DNA of 64,000 nt. Origin: Allacma fusca (lineage: Eukaryota; Arthropoda; Collembola; Symphypleona; Sminthuridae). Every line of letters begins with the position of its first letter. Positions within the stretch are counted from its first letter, which is position 1. The DNA is taken from positions 54,632,386 through 54,696,385 of the forward strand of contig OX359248.1 in the NCBI GenBank assembly GCA_947179485.1, written 5' to 3'. This document shows positions 9,864-23,214 of the stretch, in pieces. Both the position numbers and the translations under genes were made by a program. The notes under the pieces are model-generated. The model searched no databases. It was not told the origin of the DNA and saw only the letters and a program-made list of their open reading frames with translations.

Positions 9864-12493
9864 TGAATACCAATCAAATTTGCATCAATCCCAGTGCTTT
9901 GAAATATTTTTATAACCGTCAGGACTTCCATGATAAAATGACAGGATCTCGAATTTATCTTTCTCTGCATTTCCCTCAATATTGGGTTTCAAGCAGCATT
10001 TCCAGACCGTGTCTTTTTTGGTCCACAATTTTCAACCTTCAGATTCCCAAATGGCTCCCCAGGAAAACCATAAAATATCCTACAAATAACCAATAAAACC
10101 TGTTGTAAAATACGTACTTGTGCGAGAGTAAAACAAATGCAGAAGTTGAGATCTAATACGTGCACACAATTATTGCTCGAAGTGAATGAAATTAATTTCC
10201 TATTATGAACTCAATAATATGAATTAAAATTTTGTACCATTCTAGTCATTTAAAATATAAACGTAAACAACAGACTATGCATAAAATTATATTCCTGCAT
10301 CACAGCATCTTCGCAAACAATTTTTGGAAATTGAGGAAAAGAATTTCTTTAGATAAAATTTTGTATAATTCTCCCACGTTTGTAAAACAGTGTTCGGTAT
10401 TGTTGGTAAAGTAAGGCATGTATGTAGTATGTATGTATCTACATATCATAAGTGGAACGTTTTTTTAAAAATTTGTTTAAATTAGTTAATCGGATATTCA
10501 GTTTTGAAGAAATATTCGGTTTACTGCGCTAACTAGCGATTGCTACTAGAGAGTGCCCAAATGGTAAAAATCATTAACTTTTAAAAATCCAAAATCTTTG
10601 TGGGATTTCACATGTGACATTTGAAGGAAGACTTGCAGGTGGTACTGTTTACGATTTCGAAACTTTCGAGGTACCTCCTGGGGATACACCTCAAAATGCA
10701 CTCGAGTTACGTGAGCTCCGAAACTTACAAGGGGAGTAATAAGGCATGTGCTACGTTCCGTTGGAATGGGAAATACATACCTTGTTAGTTTATCTTGCCT
10801 TTAGTGAAACTGTGTGCAGACAATTTTGATACTAATCGAAAATACACCTAGATCATTTTGCCTCTTCATGGACGATATGCCTTTTACTTGCGTTTAATAA
10901 TAATAATAATTGTTCCTGTTAATAAAAATATTTCCGAATTCTACTTAAATTATTGTACTCCTCTGAAACAGCCTTGAGGGACAATCTTGGAACAAAACAA
11001 GAACAATTTTAAAACATTAATATACGTATTAAAAAAACGCTGCAATCAGTAAGCATATTATCCATTTTTACTGGGAGAAAAATATTTGTGTAAGTTCACC
11101 TTTACCCTAAACTTATTTTTCATCTACCGGAGCAATCGGAGCATTCCGTAATAATAAAAAGCTCAAAACTGAAATTGATATCCGTCTCTAGTTGTATGTA
11201 AGTACATGTAGGTGAGTGATACTCTAAACGCTAGAAAACGTTGGAAGCTGTCAACAAGGAAATTGATGATCACATCGGAGGTTGCGGAAAGAGGGAGACG
11301 CGTATACGGATTAACCAAAATGGGTTTGATTTTTATTTCGTTGTGTCTTTTAGGATTTTTTGAAAAGGTTCCCGCGAAAGATGCAATTGGTGTGAGAGGC
11401 AGAGGCGTGAGGCTGGAGTTGGAATTTTGATTCGTTCCATTGAGTGACAGAGAAAGTGTACGAAGTACGAAAGGAATGGCTTGATTAGGCTTCCTGCTCC
11501 TATTCCTAATGTATTAATCCCTTCACGGACTCAACTGTTTAGTAAATGTGATCTTGGTCACCTTTCCATATTTCAATCACACCTGTCACTCAATTACAGT
11601 GAGTAACCTCCAGTCAGACCACCATTATCTCAAAATCTCATCATCCCCGTCAATCTTCAAGGAAATCCATGCCTCACCAATAAACATCACAACTCAGGTA
11701 TCCTCACGCACATCTCATCTTTTTTTTGTCGCGTAATTCCCAACAAATACCAGACCACACTATAACGGTCTCATGAACGTAATATTGTCTCAGCACAACC
11801 TGTGTCCAATATTCCTTTCACACTTGGCAGTCCTTCAAAGGACAAGTCCCTTCATGACCCCAATACTTAAATTCTAATTCCTCCATTTCACATATGGACA
11901 GTGTATGTTGAAATTGCAGTGCATTCAGATATTTTTTCCATTTACCATTTCGGTATGAATTGACTCTGTTATTATTTCCTTATAATTATTATTCTCACAC
12001 TTTTGTAATTATAACATTGTCGGGGTCCAATTCGTTCCTTATGGTGATTCTGAGGTTTGGGAAATAGAGTGCGGATGAGTCGAACCAACCTAATAATTAT
12101 TTGCTAATTAACTCCCCAGCTAATTTAGATTCTTGTCCAGTAACCGAGTCCTTCTTGAGGTGTCTTTGGTGACACTTCCAATAATCCTCTTCCTATGCTC
12201 TTTTTCTCAATACGTATCATGTTAGCGTGAAATCTGGGATTCTTGATTATCATTTGGGACAGTTTATGGAATTGGTAGCATTTATTATTTAAAATGAATG
12301 TCCTTGTGGTATGACTCGGTATATTTTAAAGGTTTTTGAAATTAGGAGCTGCAGAGTGTATTCCTGAGAAGGGAGGAGAGGGAGTTCTTTTGAGGGAGTT
12401 CTAAGGTTTCAAAATATGTTGGGGAGTTGTGGTAATATATTTGAGAGTAGTGTGACAAGTTACTAAGAATGTTTTCAATTGGATTTTGCACAG
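9864..12493. other. non-coding stretch upstream of ubinuclein
   Basis: AT-rich sequence with no recognised gene. It probably includes the promoter and any 5' non-coding exon of ubinuclein, because the first coding exon at 12494 is preceded by a good acceptor (TTTTGCACAG). An open frame at 11212-11430 lacks an ATG start and any domain. A short (TAA)n run lies near 10898-10910. Confidence 0.4.
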
Positions 12494-14930
12494 ATGATGG
12501 CAGGACCTCCTTCAGATCCCCATAACAAGATACCGGGGGTTGGGACAGCGAAACCGAAAAAGGAAGGAAAGTCTTACTGGTTTGATTTGAAATTGTGTGA
12601 GTCCAACGATGAGACTTACCCAGAATTCTCCTGGTTGGAGCTGATTACAGAGAGAAAGAATAAAGCTTCGAAGGAGCGCCTTTCAGAGGGTAAGTACTTT
12701 TGCCGTAGAAATCACAGTTGACGTTTTTGTATAGGTACTTGCTTATAGTATGAAAGCTTGATCAAGCAAGTAGGTACTATTTTGGTAATTTATTTTTCTT
12801 CAGTTATGAGGGCTCCTTTTGGAAAGCTGTGTTGTAGCTCATTTTTTTCTTGAGATGTATTCGAAATAGAAAGAATCTACTAATGGAATCTTATGGTATA
12901 TTTTAGGTCAAACTCTACTAAACCCATATGCTTCGGATGATGAGGATGAACTTAAGGCCATGGCTGCCCGGTTCGAGGCTAAGTACAACGGAAAACCAAC
13001 AAAAAATGTCAAGCGGAAGGTTCAAGCCGAAGACTACATAGACAGAGGTGCAGGCTATGATGAGTCCGACTCCTTCATCGATAACACTGATGTGTACGAC
13101 GAGGTTGTGCCTGCAGATCTGGAGACCGTTCGTGGAGGGTTTTACATTAATCAAGGGTCACTGGACTTCCGAGAAGTTGAGATTTCGGATGAAGAAGTGG
13201 CTGCAGATGAAACCAAGAAGAATGAGAAGACTGTACCAGTTACTAGTGTGGCTGCATCTACAAATGCGTCCGTGAAGCAAACCATCAAACGTCCTTCTCT
13301 GATTGTTTCAAAGAAATTGTCATCTTTGCCATCTAAAATCAAATCTAAAGATGGTTCCAAGAAAGCGTCGAACACAATTGTGAAAGTTAGTGCTCAGATA
13401 ACTAAATCAGATACTAACAATGGTGTGTCAAAGAAAAGTCCCAGTGTTCAGGACTCTTCTTCCACCGACTCCTCCTCTAGCGGTAGTTCCTCCTCGGAGG
13501 ATTCCTCCAGCTCGTCCGAATCTTCCTCATCTGGTGAAGAGGAAGAGGACGAGGAGGAGGAGAAAAAATCTACAAAGGAAGTACAAAAGCCAACCCCTTT
13601 ACCCCAGGCCTCGGATTCTTCTCCACCTGTGAAAAGATTGAAGACCAAAAATGTTCCTCCGAATCCAAACCTAGCGAAGAATAAAATCCTGACTTCGTCA
13701 CCCTCTACCATTGTGAATAATTCTAAAGAAATCATAGTGACAACGGCTGCTCCTAGTGTTAAAATTTCTCCTCACCCAGTGCCCAGTATATCCCCTATCA
13801 GCACTCTGGGACTTACCATTACCCCTGGTATTTCTAGTATGAAAGTCCCCACACCTAAGTCTACACCGACCGGTTCAAGTACAAATAGCTCATCTGCACT
13901 TAACCTAGTAAGATCCAATAAGATTGCAAAACCCAGTAAACAACATCGGCATAGCTCCAAGACAAAAATGAATATTCCTCTGATAGCTCAGCTTAATCAA
14001 GCCGCGGCGGCTGACTTAATGCAAAAAGTAGCATTAGCTACCTCCATAGCGGCTGCCAGTGCTGCACAAAATCCCTCGTCAAAGTTAAAAGCCAAAGCCA
14101 AAGTTAAGAATTTAACGTCGGCGAAGAACCTTTCAAAGCATCCTTCCTCCTCTCATCATCACAGTCAGCCTCCGAAACTTAAGGCAAAACCCAAAATGAG
14201 CACCGGCCTACCACCCACCATGCAACTCACATCCAATCTAAGTCAATCAATGTCTCCTTTCGGAAGAATCACACAGCCACCACCACTGTCAGCTCAAACT
14301 GTAGAAATAACCAAAATCAAACCTGCTCATTCAAACTCATCACCATCTGCTTCTCACATAAATTCCTCGATAAAGTCCCTCTCAAATCTTGGCTCAGGGA
14401 TAACAGTTACAGAGGTTAAAGAAAAATCCAACCAAGGCAGCACCCAACACTCGCTTTTGTCTGCCGCAGTTGCTTCGAGTAACGCGATCACAGTTAGCAG
14501 TAGCAACCTCAGCAATAACAATCCAAGGAGTCGGAGTCCGAATGTTGTCAGTTCCAGTCAGGCATCAGCCCGGCTGTCCCAGTCCTTAACCATCACACCT
14601 AGTTCTTTGCTAAATCTGTCTACCTCAGGCGCGCATAGTAGCGGAAGTGGTAATCTGACAACTAGCAGCTCTTCAAATGCTGGCAATATTACCTTAGCCA
14701 ATATAAATATGATGCCACCTAGCTCTCGGGGAAATGTTTCTCTGTTTGGTCAGCAGTCGCCGAGCAGCTCGAAAAAATCTATTACACCCTTTAATGTGAA
14801 CAACATCTTATCACAAAGTGAGTTAAGTACACCAACATCATCAAGCTCCAAAGACTTCTTCGATCCCATGAATCTGGCTAGCATGGCCATCGCTTACAAT
14901 AGTTTGTATCCAAATCTGCAGAAAAAGTAG
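12494..14930 (+). CDS. yem: ubinuclein/yemanuclein, HIRA-complex subunit
   Basis: Two coding exons, 12494-12689 and 12907-14930, with a GTAAGT donor and TTTTAG acceptor, give 739 residues. Residues about 30-55 (FDLKLCESNDETYPEFSWLE) and 84-160 (core YIDRGAGYDESDSFIDN, then DEVVPADLETVRGGFYINQG) are the HUN/Hpc2-related domain of ubinucleins. This domain binds histone H3.3-H4 within the HIRA chaperone complex in the nucleus. After it come an acidic region (about 155-170), a serine run followed by Glu/Asp (about 246-290) and a long Ser/Thr/Asn-rich basic tail ending LYPNLQKK. I chose the ATG directly after the acceptor; more N-terminal residues could come from an upstream exon. I do not see the conserved middle (UBN_AB) domain, so the protein is shorter than vertebrate UBN1. 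The stop sits next to a potential donor (AAAAGTAG/GTAATA), so a longer isoform is possible. Confidence 0.9.
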
Positions 14931-15850
14931 GTAATATTTTTCAAACGATTTTCCCTTCAACGGTATCCAGTGTAACCACAGAGCAACTTTGTGCTTCTAG
15001 AAGTGAGTTTTGACGGAGACTAATTTATTAATTTATAACAAACTTGCGACGTGAGCGACGAGTATCCAAAATACAAAATGTTATGCAAATAAACGTGATT
15101 TACAAAATCATATCGACATATCCATCAAGGGGCTGAATTTTTCTTCGGTCGTGTTTCCGAACTTATCCATCCGTTTTGTCATACTGGGAAGATTCAATAT
15201 CCAAGGAATAGCGTTCAGTGCGAAACGTATGAGAAAGCTTTTTTACTTTCTTGCATAAGTTTTGAAATAATGTCCATTTACTTAATGTTGTTTGCTTTAA
15301 CTATATGTACCTTTGAATTAATAATTGTAACGGATTAGCATTCCCAGCATAATTTTTGTAATACAATCCAAATTAATAGTTTTGAATATTTTTCAACAGT
15401 TTTCAAGCTATTGTGGACAATGAAAGACATTTCAGGAAAACAACCCTCTCTGCTCCATCCCAGTCTTGAGGAGATAATGACCCAAAGACTTCCAAAACAA
15501 TACAAAAGGCAATAAGGATCGAAAATGTATGTAGCCAATTGTGGACATTCCATAAACACGGTTCAGTTTGGCGTAGTAACTTTTATAACATGGAGTCACC
15601 TTTGAGATGCATCTGCTTTAAAATATACAGTGAATCTGTAGTCCTCACTCGAATCTTTGTAGACGTAAGTAACGGTCATTCATGTGTGATCTTTGTATAT
15701 ATAAATTAGATGCTGATTCCTCCAACGTGCCTGGTGTACATTTGAATTTATTAACAAGGAGTTATGATTTTATGATTAATTAGTAATTAATATAACAACA
15801 AAGTATTATTAACGTAATTATGTGTAAAAATAAATTATTTCCTATCATTT
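14931..15850 (+). other. 3' UTR of ubinuclein
   Basis: AT-rich and without long frames, with AATAAA at 15088-15093 and again at 15829-15834. Either could end the transcript. The gene converges on heme oxygenase, whose minus-strand transcript ends near 17.7 kb. Confidence 0.5.
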
Positions 15851-17700
15851 TACGAAACCAAAAATAGCTATGTAGTATAGTGACTTTATGAGCCTGTGAG
15901 CACTTCTAGGAGTGGAGTTGGTGGAGACTGTAATGGGAAAATGAATCAATGAAAAATGAGAATTTGAATTGTGTAACCTTATATAGCTCATTACGTACTG
16001 ATATTGTGACTCATCAGTTTTTTGTATACGCGTTTTTTTCAAGGAAATAATATTATTTGGCATTTTGTGTTACGTATGTATAGATATAGATATTTCGCTG
16101 GATTCAGAGATTATGGTAGGGATCTTTCTTTATAAGGCATATTATTGTGTTGAAGTAATGTTAGTTCGGATTTTTTGAAAAATCGTATTGTTGCTCCAGT
16201 CTTGAATTGTAATTTTTGACTTTGAAACTGGTTGCAACAAACCGTTAATAATATAATCGCGTGATGAAGTTTACTTTCTCATTATTCCCGAATCATCTAT
16301 TTCCATGCGTATGAATAAAACATTACCAAAGTATCTCATAACACATTCCTGTCAGGTTTAGCCTGGTTTATTACATTCAATTACAATTTCATTGCATTTA
16401 ACTATGAATATCTATATGCTTATGATTCAATCAAGTAGGAATTAGACCAAGACATTTTGTCTTTTGTTTTTGCTATCATTTATTTGACCAGACAAATTGA
16501 CCAGCTGTAAAAGTGCAGCACAGATAGTGATGTGACAAACCTTATAATTAGGGATGCAAAACCAAAACAACCTCAAAATACTACAGCAAAACTTCCATCA
16601 TTTAGTGATTATTATTTTTAAACGCTGAAAATTAATCAGTTAACAAATTACATATTATATATATATTATATATCGCTTTAGTTGCTCTCGTTCTCTTCAA
16701 ACCAAAGCTTCCACTAGTAAAAGTCAAAACTATCCTGCTTCTTCACAGCTAATAGTGTACCACTAAAAGTATTACTCACCTAGGCTTCGCTTCAACAATC
16801 TTTACTTGGTTACCTGTATAATTTATTGCATGCAAATTTTATTCATCACGTAACTACCCCAGATGGCACCTTGTGAAAAGTCCCACAGTATGCGTTCAAC
16901 TTACAACTTCATACAGTTTATGACAAAGAAAGGCAACAGTAACTTAAAAATTCTATTAAATAACATTTAAGTATTAGACCTACAATAACTAAGTGACAAT
17001 CACGAATACCTCAACTGAGTTTGCATATTAAATATTTCCACCTTATTCTCCAAATTAGCGTTAAACGATTTACATTCAGGATCATTTCTGATCTGACTTA
17101 GTACAAAGTACAGGTTTTACAACTTTCCTGCTCAGATACTGTCTGCCAAGAATGCCAATATTTCGTTAAGACACTATTTTTCAAAGAGCACAGCAACATT
17201 AGATGACTTCATAAAACACATTTTTTTCTAAAGGAACAAACGACAGACAGTGTCATCTTGGTTTTAAGCATAAATAGTGTAGTGTGTCTCAATTTTCTAA
17301 CCTTACAAAGTAAATGCCCAAATACGGACGAAGTTGCTCTACGAGGTAATAACCTGAGCCTATCAATATTAAGAAAGATTCCAGACTTCCTACGAATATA
17401 AAACTTGTCATTTTGTGTTCTATACGTAGCAACTAATTCGAAGTAACTGCTCGATGCTATAATTTTACACTAAATGGTATAGGTATATGTGGCGACAAAA
17501 CAAAAAATAAATATTTCGAGTACAAGTAAACTATGATTACTTAATAACAGAAATAAGACATAGCTAGCGTAAAACCATGTACAATGCCTTAAATTACTGG
17601 AAATGGGCTTAAAGAATTAGGAACTGATCTACACAAAGTTCAAGTAACATTAGTTACAAACTGAAATTGGTGCTGAAACGTATTTTGAGCATAGGTAATG
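15851..17700. other. convergent intergenic region
   Basis: AT-rich sequence between two 3' ends. A TATATATATATTATATAT run lies near 16656. No gene or repeat element recognised. Confidence 0.5.
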
Positions 17701-17781
17701 GCTAATGGTAACTACAATAATTTATTATTAGCTTTTTGATGAAGACTGTGTTGTGGAAGTTAATTAAACCGGTGGGAATCC

Positions 17782-19247
17782 CTACGGTTCCACCCATCGG
17801 AGAAATAACAAATACCACATGGAACCGAGAAGCCCGAGAAGAATAAAGGCAACGAAAGGATTTGTTGCAACATTTCTGAAAGCGTCAAACCATGACACTT
17901 GAATTGTTGATACAACTTTGTTGTTCCATGTGAATACAAGAATGCTTTCATCAATTAAGGAAACTCGCTCATCCTTTGATAGGTCAGCTGATATATCATT
18001 CATGGTAAAAACGATGTCCTTTTTAATGGAGCTTATGCTTCGGCCCTCAATACGAATATCTGTTGCTGCATTGCCCTGGTGGCCCGATTTGCTTGTACTG
18101 GACGTAATATTAAAGGCTCGGTTTAGCACACATGACGGTATTACGAAACCAAAAATATTTGTTGCGCCTTTTGTTATTTTTGTTTTGATGTCTCGCTTCC
18201 TTTTAATAATTTGTCCCCCAGAAAGAAGCCCCATGTACAGGTGATAGATGTACGCAAGTAGACGAAGAGGCTCCCGTGCTTCAAGTGTTTTAAGGTGTTT
18301 GATGTAATCACTGACACTTGAACGTGGCTGATAGCATGTTTTCTTCCAGTGTGGTCCATAGTAAAAGTAAAGGTCTGACTCAAAGGCTGCTTTTCTATCA
18401 ATGCCTTCAAGTACTTTTTGAAATCGATCAAAATATTCATTCTTGGGTCTCAATCTGTCAATAGCTTCTTCTAAAAACTTAAAAACTTCGTAGAAAATTA
18501 GTAGACCCTCGGCCCATACTCGCTCATCAGACATGGCTAAAATATCGAACAAATTAATGATTTCAATTCGTGGCTTTCAAATACATTTTGATTGCTTTTT
18601 GTAATTTAATTCTGAAGGTAAACTTAATTTTTTTTTCATTGCATACACATAAATAGCAAGATGCTACTGTCTTATCAAAACATTTCATTAATCAAGCAAT
18701 TACGAAGGATTATATTGTCCAGGGACTCTTGGACAACATTATACAGGGACACAGTGTATTACTCACTGTATTCCGTTAAAGCATTCTTTCTAGAAGAATT
18801 TCCTTTGTAGATGTAAATACTTTGGAACAAAGGATCATATTAAGGGACGGTTATTTTAATCTCTTTCATGATACGGGGAATTTCATTACATTGAAAAACA
18901 TTACCAATCTAAGGCGATCTGAAATTAATACAAGGCAATTTCAAGAACACTTTAAACAAATTGCAAAACAGAAAACGACATAACTTTTCCCTTAGACTTG
19001 CCAAACAGAATTCTTGTTGGCAAAGCTTAAATGTACCAACAGCTGACAGTCACTATTACAAAAACTTACCAAAACCAAGTTTGGCATTGACCATGGAGTC
19101 ACTAACACTGTGAATTTTTTTCGTCGCCTCCCGCATCCTCACAGTGAATGGGACATCATCCACCACCTCAGGCTCGTCCTCTTCCTCTGCTAATTTTTTC
19201 TTAGCTTCAATTTCAGCTGCATTTGCTTCTCTAATTATGGGCTCCAT
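17782..19247 (-). CDS. HO: heme oxygenase, tail-anchored
   Basis: Coding parts on the minus strand are 19247-19070 (the exon begins at acceptor 19264) and 18536-17782, giving 310 residues. It oxidises heme to biliverdin, CO and iron, normally at the ER membrane. Residues 33-60 (PFTVRMREATKKIHSVSD) hold the proximal heme ligand, here His46. YYGPHWKK and the signature YHLYMGLLSGGQ (residues about 157-168) follow. Residues about 286-305 form a hydrophobic C-terminal anchor ending FLRWVEP. The first 32 residues are acidic and not part of the catalytic fold. The aspartate of the usual GDLSGGQ signature (Asp140 of human HO-1) is Leu163 here. The acceptor lies 17 nt before the ATG, so the 5' exon is probably non-coding; I could not place it. 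A TTTATT (AATAAA on this strand) at 17721-17726 is the likely poly(A) signal. Confidence 0.95.
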
Positions 19248-19264
19248 TTCCAGTCCTGTACTGT

Positions 19265-20702
19265 CTGCAACGATATACTTATAAGTAAGTGGCAATAAAT
19301 AAATTATTAATGACGTAATAATAAAAAAAGCCTATGCATTATCACACATCATTATACTTCACATTTAATAAAAAAAGATACTATATGCAATATAATATAT
19401 ACTTATTACGGACTCCATGAAAAATCTTAAAAAAGAGTAACATTTTAGCATTAAAACAGCATACTTTTATAAGGCCAAAACTTTATAATGTATGTATGTA
19501 ATACATGTGTTTAGAAAATAGATAAAAAATTGTATAAAAAACAATCATGCCTACTTATTTTGAAAGAAAGTAATAATTGTAAGCGAAGAAAGAAATCCAG
19601 TGTTATATATGTTAAAGACATAGTCCGTTGTAGAATGTAATAGACGCAGAATACATTAAAGAATAGCAAAATTTAATAACTCATAGGAAAATATATAGCC
19701 TAGCAGAAATTTTAATCAGTAGCAACAAACAAAAATAATTCATCACAAAATATATAATGGGCGACTACACATATAATTTACAGTAAAATTTAAAAATTTA
19801 AATGACTGATAAAAATTATGGAAACATGAAAATAAATAGATACAGTACAACACCAAAAATTTGCACCAGAAAGTTCCGTACCTTTTTAGATTTATGTAGA
19901 TGCTGAGTTTTCAAAATAATTTTTATATCTACTGAAGTGAATTAGTGTGTTCGGACGAAACTATATAGGTGAGAATGAGGCTACGAACGTTGTCGTACGA
20001 TGAACAATTATTATACAACGAATCTCCGATTTGCCATTAAAGTATTAAAGTATCCTTCATGCAACACATTCACACGGGTGAAAAAGTCCTTTAAATCTGA
20101 CTAGATACGCGACTAATTGTAAACGTATTATGCAATTATGTACTTTCCCTAGTTTTGCCTTGCCCATTTAGTTACTGCCGCCTTTTCCTACTTTCTTTCT
20201 GCATGTCCAAGTTTTAGCACGTACCAGGAGGGGAACTTCGAATTTCTCAAGCTATCAGCCGTTCGGCATTCACAAGTTTTTTTTAGAACATGGAAATTTC
20301 TTCCATACACCTGTCCGTTATAGAGATTTGCCCGTACACAACTGCCAAAACAATGGACACGCTAGGGATGAAACGCGCAATGATGCCAAGAAACGCACAA
20401 TAAATTTTTGTCAATATTAAGGAATTATTTAATATGTAGTAAGTATATCATGCAAAATTATTATCTGAGATAAAGTGAATTGTTACAGATAGAAGAAGTA
20501 ACAGTAAATGACGCAGAGTTCACTCTCTTCAAGAGCACAACTTAAATTTGTGAGATTTGGGTTGTGTAATGAAATCCTGTGACAAGGAGACGAATTAACT
20601 TACAACTAAATATGTTGGTTACTGTACAAAATGTGATCTTATTTCCATTGGATTTTAGTGAGAGTACACTGAGATACATGTGAACCATGTCAGTACTGAA
20701 AT
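19265..20702. other. region between the heme oxygenase 5' end and the PYROXD1 3' end
   Basis: AT-rich. It should contain the heme oxygenase promoter and first exon plus the PYROXD1 3' UTR. A candidate minus-strand ATTAAA signal lies at 20428-20433. No coding frame or repeat recognised. Confidence 0.4.
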
Positions 20703-22999
20703 CTAATCAAAATAATCTTCGATGTCAATGTCTGGATTTAAAAGGTTCTCTCCAAACGCACTCAGATCTAACTGATTCATAATTAAATTTTCGAACGTTT
20801 CTTCCAGTCCAGTTTCTCCAATCAAAATAGCACCTTTCATTCTCGAATTTTGCAGGACAACCTGAATTTAACAAACAAGACATTGGGTTAATATATTTCA
20901 GAAGATGGGAGCGATTTTTTAGATTACAAGAATATTCACCTTGATGTATTCTAAATTCTTTGTATATCTCAAAAGATATTCGTACGACCCAGACTGTAAA
21001 CCATTCGCATTGTAAAGCCCTAAGAGTACAACTTTAAAGCCAAAGAATCGCGTTACGTGAGAAAACACTTCAAACATGAAGTCCGGCTCGATATCCAATT
21101 CCGATTGGGACTCAGTATCCATAGATATGTACATGTTTTTTCCGGCTAATAACCCCATCTGCCTTGCTTGCGTCCACAACCGCATCTTGATATAGTAAGG
21201 AATAATTTATTATGAGAATAATGCATTTTCATAATGAACTTTCGATTTGAAAATTACTTGAAACCAGTGCGGAGACCAGGTCCAATTTGCAAAACAGACA
21301 TCACCAGCAGCATATATATCTTTCTGGGATGTTTCCATCCTACAGTTTACAAATATTCCCTTTTCGGGGTCCGATTGAACGGAGTAATCACCACAGTTGG
21401 GTTTGACACCAGTGGCGGAAATGATGATATTGCAACCGTAAATTTTCCCATTTGAAAGTAAAGCATAAACTGGCCATTCTGATTCTTCTTCATTCACTAA
21501 AGATATCACTCTATCAGCTTACAAATTTTGCTTAAAAAAAGTAGCAACAACTCAAAAACATACCTATTGTATCTGGGGATGACTTTAAATGCTGCAGATA
21601 TTCCTGACGCGATAAAATGCACGTACACTCAGTTTCGGTTTCAATAATAACCTGTTTCTTGTCACCCGACCCTTGGAGACAAAATCCTTCATGCCAGTCA
21701 GGACCGAGGGCACTGCCCCTACTTTTCCCAAGATTCCCAGAAGAACCTTAAATATTACATCCAACAAACAAAAAATAATCATTGCCAACATCAAAATCTT
21801 GATACGGTGAGGTTTTTAAAGAATTTTATTTTGCAGGAAACACACACTAACTCGGTGATTCTGAAGGCAGCACTGCCAAAGCATATTTCCTTCGCTTTTG
21901 AGCTTTAGAACCTGATGATGATTCACTTTCCTCAGCTTCATTAATTTTAGTTTTAACAAAAAATTCAGCTGCTCCTTGGTCTAGATAATGTGACGAAATG
22001 GAGCTGTCTTTAATGGACCAGATGACATCTACTCCTTGGAGCTCATAACTACGAAAACATACAAGTAGTATCAAAATTACAGATCTACTGTTGATTTCTT
22101 CATTATTATAATTTTTCAAAGTCTCCTTATCGTTAAAATATTTCTACTAACACCAACTCAGTAGCAATACCGCCATTTCCAAGCAATAAAACTCTCCGAG
22201 CATTGATTAATCGTTTGGTGAGATCCTGAACCGATTCGGTGTCCCTTATTCCAATTACATTTTCATTACCTTCAAATAGTACCTTTGGACTTGCCCCAGT
22301 ACAAATGCAAAGTTTTTCATACTCGAAGCTTCCATTATTTGCAGTACTCACAAGCTACAGATAAATAAAAACAAGCATCATTTCAAATAAAATACTCGAA
22401 TCTCTCCGTCAGCAAGAAATGCTATATGTTGTAACAGAAAGGGAAGTGTCGCTGTTTAGGCATAATTTGATTATTTAAATGTTAAGAACGAAAACGAGAG
22501 TATTATATAGACAGTTTAAAATAATTACTATTGTATCTTAATGCCTTGGCTACTATTCACTCAATTATTCATTCATTTTTCTTATCCATCCAAAAATCTC
22601 ACATGCTTCTTTGGTTCAACAGTATTAACGTAGTCTTGAATAACGATGACGCTTTGATGAACATCCTTAAACGACTTCAACGATTTCTCCACGATCACAA
22701 AATCTTGCAGTGTTTTAGTAAGTCTAGTCACATTTGAGACCTCTTTAACTACTGGCGCGGAGCTTATGAGAAGTATTTCCGCTTCAGAGTCGAATTCCAG
22801 TATCTACACAGAATTTTTAGAATTAATGGAATTTTTAAACAAGACAGCCGTTATGAAATTTCAAATCCAATTCAAAATCATAGTCCAAAATTCAACCAAC
22901 CTGCTCAACGCAAGACACGCCGGCAATACCCCCTCCGATTACAGCAAACTTGAACTTTCGTCGGGGAACATGAACTTCAAAATTGGGGGTACTTTCCAT
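20703..22999 (-). CDS. PYROXD1: PYROXD1, pyridine nucleotide-disulfide oxidoreductase domain protein
   Basis: Eight coding exons on the minus strand: 22999-22901, 22803-22603, 22354-22152, 22048-21852, 21746-21564, 21496-21258, 21185-20940 and 20861-20703. All junctions are GT-AG with compatible phases. Together they give 508 residues, close to the human length of about 500. PYROXD1 is a flavoprotein that uses NAD(P)H and is known to protect the tRNA ligase complex from oxidative inactivation. The FAD-binding site is VIGGGIAGV (residues 20-28) and the NAD-binding site is [13 protein letters not shown] (about 155-168). The second FAD motif is ATGVKPN followed by IYAAGDVC. The C-terminal domain runs from [11 protein letters not shown] to [11 protein letters not shown], the end typical of this family. 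The ATG is chosen because it begins the first exon seven residues before the family-like segment. The first intron is short (97 bp), as are most others. Confidence 0.95.
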
Positions 23000-23214
23000 T
23001 TTTTAAAAAGTAAATTTTTTGATTCTAAATATAAATGATGCACAAATAAAAAACATTTGAAGCAATCAGTACGTACATACGTACTTAAAAGGGCAGGTTG
23101 AAAATTCCTGGTATTTGGCAAAATCTATTGATAAAAGTACCTCAAAAAACTGTCCTACGTCTGTGAATTTAATCAAAATATTCACGAAATATCACCAAAA
23201 CCTGGAGCACATGT

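Noticed and set aside
11212-11430. 72-codon ORF upstream of ubinuclein
   Set aside because: No ATG start and no ubinuclein-like sequence; more likely leader or intergenic DNA.
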